Source: Methanomicrobiales archaeon
Lineage (GTDB): Archaea; Halobacteriota; Methanomicrobia; Methanomicrobiales; Methanomicrobiaceae
Direction: 5' to 3'
NCBI GenBank assembly: GCA_012523385.1
Contig: JAAYIO010000057.1
Span: forward strand, 1 to 16,623
Length of the DNA stretch: 16,623 nucleotides
Shown here: positions 15,196 through 16,623 of the stretch, piece after piece
Position numbering within the stretch: the first letter of the stretch is position 1
Layout: each line of letters starts with the position of its first letter
Translations under genes and position numbers: made by a program
The notes under the pieces: generated by a model
Told to the model about the DNA's origin: nothing
What the model saw: only the letters and a program-made list of their open reading frames with translations
Databases searched by the model: none

Positions 15196-15207
15196 GATTA
15201 TTTATGC
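15196..15207 (-). promoter_or_regulatory. TATA-like box of the DUF134 gene
   Basis: The minus strand reads GCATAAATAATC, centred about 30 bases before the ATG at 15172. Transcription would start at or a few bases before the start codon, consistent with a leaderless transcript. It lies in the 48-bp gap after the amidotransferase-like gene, so read-through from dph6 remains possible. Confidence 0.4.
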
Positions 15208-15220
15208 GTGCGTAATGGGG

Positions 15221-15805
15221 TTACTCAGACGAAGGGATTATGTTATGACAGACATGAGTAGAAAGGAACCTCTCCACGACCCAAATATTACGCACTTCAG
15301 GGTGAAACAGGACGCCATATATGGGGTGTTCCCGATGCCGAATCGCCTGAATGCAGGCGTCTGACTCTGCAAGAATCATAAAAATATTTTCGGGAACGGT
15401 GCTAAACCGGTGCAGTTCATATGCAGTCCATTGCTTCTCACAAAATATTGGATCAGCGTCTGACACGCCTCGAATGGTTGTCATGCCTATTTCAGAATTT
15501 GGCTCGAGGTTACCGCCATACGCAATGACGAGTGCCTGCATACCTGCGCCTATTCCAAGAATTGGCACGGGCGATTCCGTGATCCATGTAAAGCATTCGG
15601 GCCTTTCTTTAAACAGGGTGTCCCTGAGCGGTGTTCCGCAGAGAATCACTGCTTCAACGGTATCCATGGCTACTGATTCCCATTCGGTAAAGTGACACAT
15701 TTCAGACTGATACCCGCACCTCTTTACGATATCTGCGATGGGCCGGACAAACTCATCCTCGCCAAGAGAATGCGGCCGGTAGCAAAGATCAATGAGAAGG
15801 ATCAT
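15221..15805 (-). CDS. Class I glutamine amidotransferase-like protein lacking the catalytic cysteine
   Basis: A 194-residue protein that resembles the glutaminase domain of archaeal GMP synthase (GuaAa). It opens MILLIDLCYRPHSLG, has an ILCGTPL loop (54-60), then PILGIGAGMQAL (81-92), and ends with PIYGVLFHPEV (161-171). Active enzymes have G-I-C-x-G-x-Q at the nucleophile elbow. Here the sequence is G84-I85-G86-A87-G88-M89-Q90, so the nucleophilic cysteine is glycine. The histidine and glutamate of the triad (H168, E170) remain. Ammonia release from glutamine is therefore not expected. A binding, regulatory or scaffolding role is an inference. The start overlaps the dph6 stop as ATGA, so translation is probably coupled and the two proteins may interact. 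Confidence 0.87.
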   Translation of the reverse strand: MILLIDLCYRPHSLGEDEFVRPIADIVKRCGYQSEMCHFTEWESVAMDTVEAVILCGTPLRDTLFKERPECFTWITESPVPILGIGAGMQALVIAYGGNLEPNSEIGMTTIRGVSDADPIFCEKQWTAYELHRFSTVPENIFMILAESDACIQAIRHREHPIYGVLFHPEVRNIWVVERFLSTHVCHNIIPSSE

Positions 15806-16482
15806 TTATCTATCACCTCTGCGGCGTTGATTAGATACCTGCCATTATAATTTGCATAGTGGGATTCTGCGTTTATTACAACGATCTTCTTCCTGAAAAA
15901 CGGTGCATCCGTGACCAGCGTTTCCAGTTCTCCTCCCTCTCCGGTAAGAGTGATGCCATATTTTGCTGCGTAGAGTCTCAGAAGCCGAAGTGCTTCCGTA
16001 TCAATCTGTCGTCCCAGCCATGTTTCGCCAAATGGGGCAGAAAAAACACCGGAGATAATAATTTCAAAACCCTCATCAATCAGCGTCTGCATGTACCAGT
16101 CCGGGTCAACATGCCAGAGTGGGTTATAGCACCAGAGACTGAGGTCATCACAGATCTTCTGAATACGTGCCGCCTGATATACTGAGAGTAGGGCTCCTGT
16201 TACAATACCCTCAATACCATACTGCTCTACAGCGAGAGATAATGCCTGTTTTAGGTCTTCCAGTTCTTCATCCTGAATCCCTGATGTGGAATATTCCAGG
16301 AGGGGAAGGCCAATTGCCTCTGCCTGGAGTGACGTGAGATGAATATTTGGCGTATGAAACATGTAACTCTCGTCATTTTTTGATATGAGAGATATCAGAC
16401 AGACAACCTCTTCTTTTTGCATGGCCAGATATGTGGCATATACGGAATCTTTGCCGCCGGAAAATAATACACCCAGTTTCAT
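15802..16482 (-). CDS. dph6: Diphthine-ammonia ligase (Dph6 type)
   Basis: A 226-residue ATP-dependent amidase that finishes diphthamide on the conserved histidine of elongation factor 2, using ATP and ammonium. The PP-loop nucleotide site is FSGGKDS at 7-13. Other family landmarks are NIHLTSLQAEAIGLPL (46-61), EGIVTGALLSVYQAARIQKIC (91-111) leading to YNPLWHVD (119-126), and GEGGELETLVTDAPFF (181-196), the variant of the EGGEFETLVLDAP signature. The length is typical of the archaeal single-domain form. The start at 16482 has GGTGGTGA, a near-consensus SD, nine bases upstream. The gene is followed with a 4-bp overlap by an inactive amidotransferase homologue. A perfect palindrome lies in the leader. 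Members of this family were earlier annotated only as ATP-binding or N-type ATP pyrophosphatases. Confidence 0.92.
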   Translation of the reverse strand: MKLGVLFSGGKDSVYATYLAMQKEEVVCLISLISKNDESYMFHTPNIHLTSLQAEAIGLPLLEYSTSGIQDEELEDLKQALSLAVEQYGIEGIVTGALLSVYQAARIQKICDDLSLWCYNPLWHVDPDWYMQTLIDEGFEIIISGVFSAPFGETWLGRQIDTEALRLLRLYAAKYGITLTGEGGELETLVTDAPFFRKKIVVINAESHYANYNGRYLINAAEVIDK

Positions 16483-16512
16483 ATCTCTGTTTCACCACCC
16501 GGTATTCTCATG

Positions 16513-16530
16513 TGTCAGGCATGCCTGACA
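16513..16530. promoter_or_regulatory. Perfect 18-bp palindrome, candidate operator of dph6
   Basis: TGTCAGGCATGCCTGACA is fully self-complementary. It ends 31 bases upstream of the dph6 ATG and begins about 30 bases downstream of the TATA box, so it would lie at or just after the transcription start. That is the classic place for an archaeal dimeric repressor to block RNA polymerase. No T-run follows on either strand, so it is unlikely to be a terminator. The cognate regulator is unknown. Confidence 0.55.
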
Positions 16531-16557
16531 TTTCTATCATTAATCTCTTTTGCAGGG

Positions 16558-16566
16558 ATATAAAAG
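16558..16566 (-). promoter_or_regulatory. TATA box of dph6 and the amidotransferase-like gene
   Basis: The minus strand reads CTTTTATAT, preceded by T/C-rich sequence. It lies about 75 bases before the dph6 ATG, so transcription should start near 16535 and the leader would contain the 18-bp palindrome. The outermost bases (16567-16623) hold no gene that I can support. Confidence 0.5.
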
Positions 16567-16623
16567 AAAAGGCATTTTTGTAGGGTGAATATGGCATGAG
16601 ATCATAGTTGACCACATAATGGG

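Noticed and set aside
16580..16623. A plus-strand gene start near the right edge (GGGTGAATATG)
   Set aside because: Both ATGs there meet stop codons within three codons.
1..16623. tRNA or rRNA genes, CRISPR arrays, insertion sequences, integrases
   Set aside because: No cloverleaf-like, repeat-spacer, terminal-repeat or transposase signals were found on reading both strands by eye; a tRNAscan-SE or Infernal run would confirm this.

Overview
The window looks like chromosomal DNA of a euryarchaeal methanogen, most likely of the Methanomicrobiales/Methanomicrobia type; I do not commit to a genus. The archaeal assignment rests on an archaeal Trm-G10 tRNA methyltransferase, a Dph6-type diphthine-ammonia ligase, a methanogen-type citramalate/isopropylmalate synthase, a DUF134 protein, an archaeal PAPS-reductase-like protein, TATA-type promoters, oligo-T stops, and several starts without a Shine-Dalgarno (SD) sequence. 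Several genes are of bacterial ancestry, as is common in these organisms: grpE-dnaK-dnaJ and a two-domain purH.

Layout. 1-1857 (minus strand): a transport unit made of a 37-residue single-span membrane protein, a sodium:solute symporter that overlaps it by 8 bp, and the 5' end of an FAD/NAD-binding oxidoreductase cut by the window edge. 1949-5614 (minus): a tightly overlapping branched-chain amino acid operon, cimA(leuA-like)-ilvB-ilvN, with its own TATA box and an oligo-T stop. 5695-7182 (minus): purH. 7282-8676 (plus, divergent from purH): a zinc-ribbon/PP-loop protein of the PAPS reductase superfamily. 8806-12346 (plus): the grpE-dnaK-dnaJ chaperone operon behind a clear TATA box. 12454-13443 (plus): Trm-G10. 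13613-14758 (plus): an unrecognised protein with a degenerate PD-(D/E)XK-like pattern. 14768-16482 (minus): a DUF134 putative DNA-binding protein, a glutamine-amidotransferase-like protein lacking the nucleophilic cysteine, and Dph6. The last two overlap by 4 bp, behind a promoter carrying a perfect 18-bp palindrome.

How they work together. CimA, IlvB and IlvN make the first two committed steps towards isoleucine (and valine/leucine precursors), and their coding overlaps suggest coupled translation. GrpE, DnaK and DnaJ form the full Hsp70 cycle. Dph6 completes diphthamide on elongation factor 2, and Trm-G10 modifies tRNA. No rRNA, tRNA, CRISPR array, insertion sequence or integrase was found. 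The most unusual items are the dead amidotransferase coupled to Dph6, the short membrane protein coupled to the symporter, the operator-like palindrome upstream of dph6, and the unrecognised nuclease-like protein.
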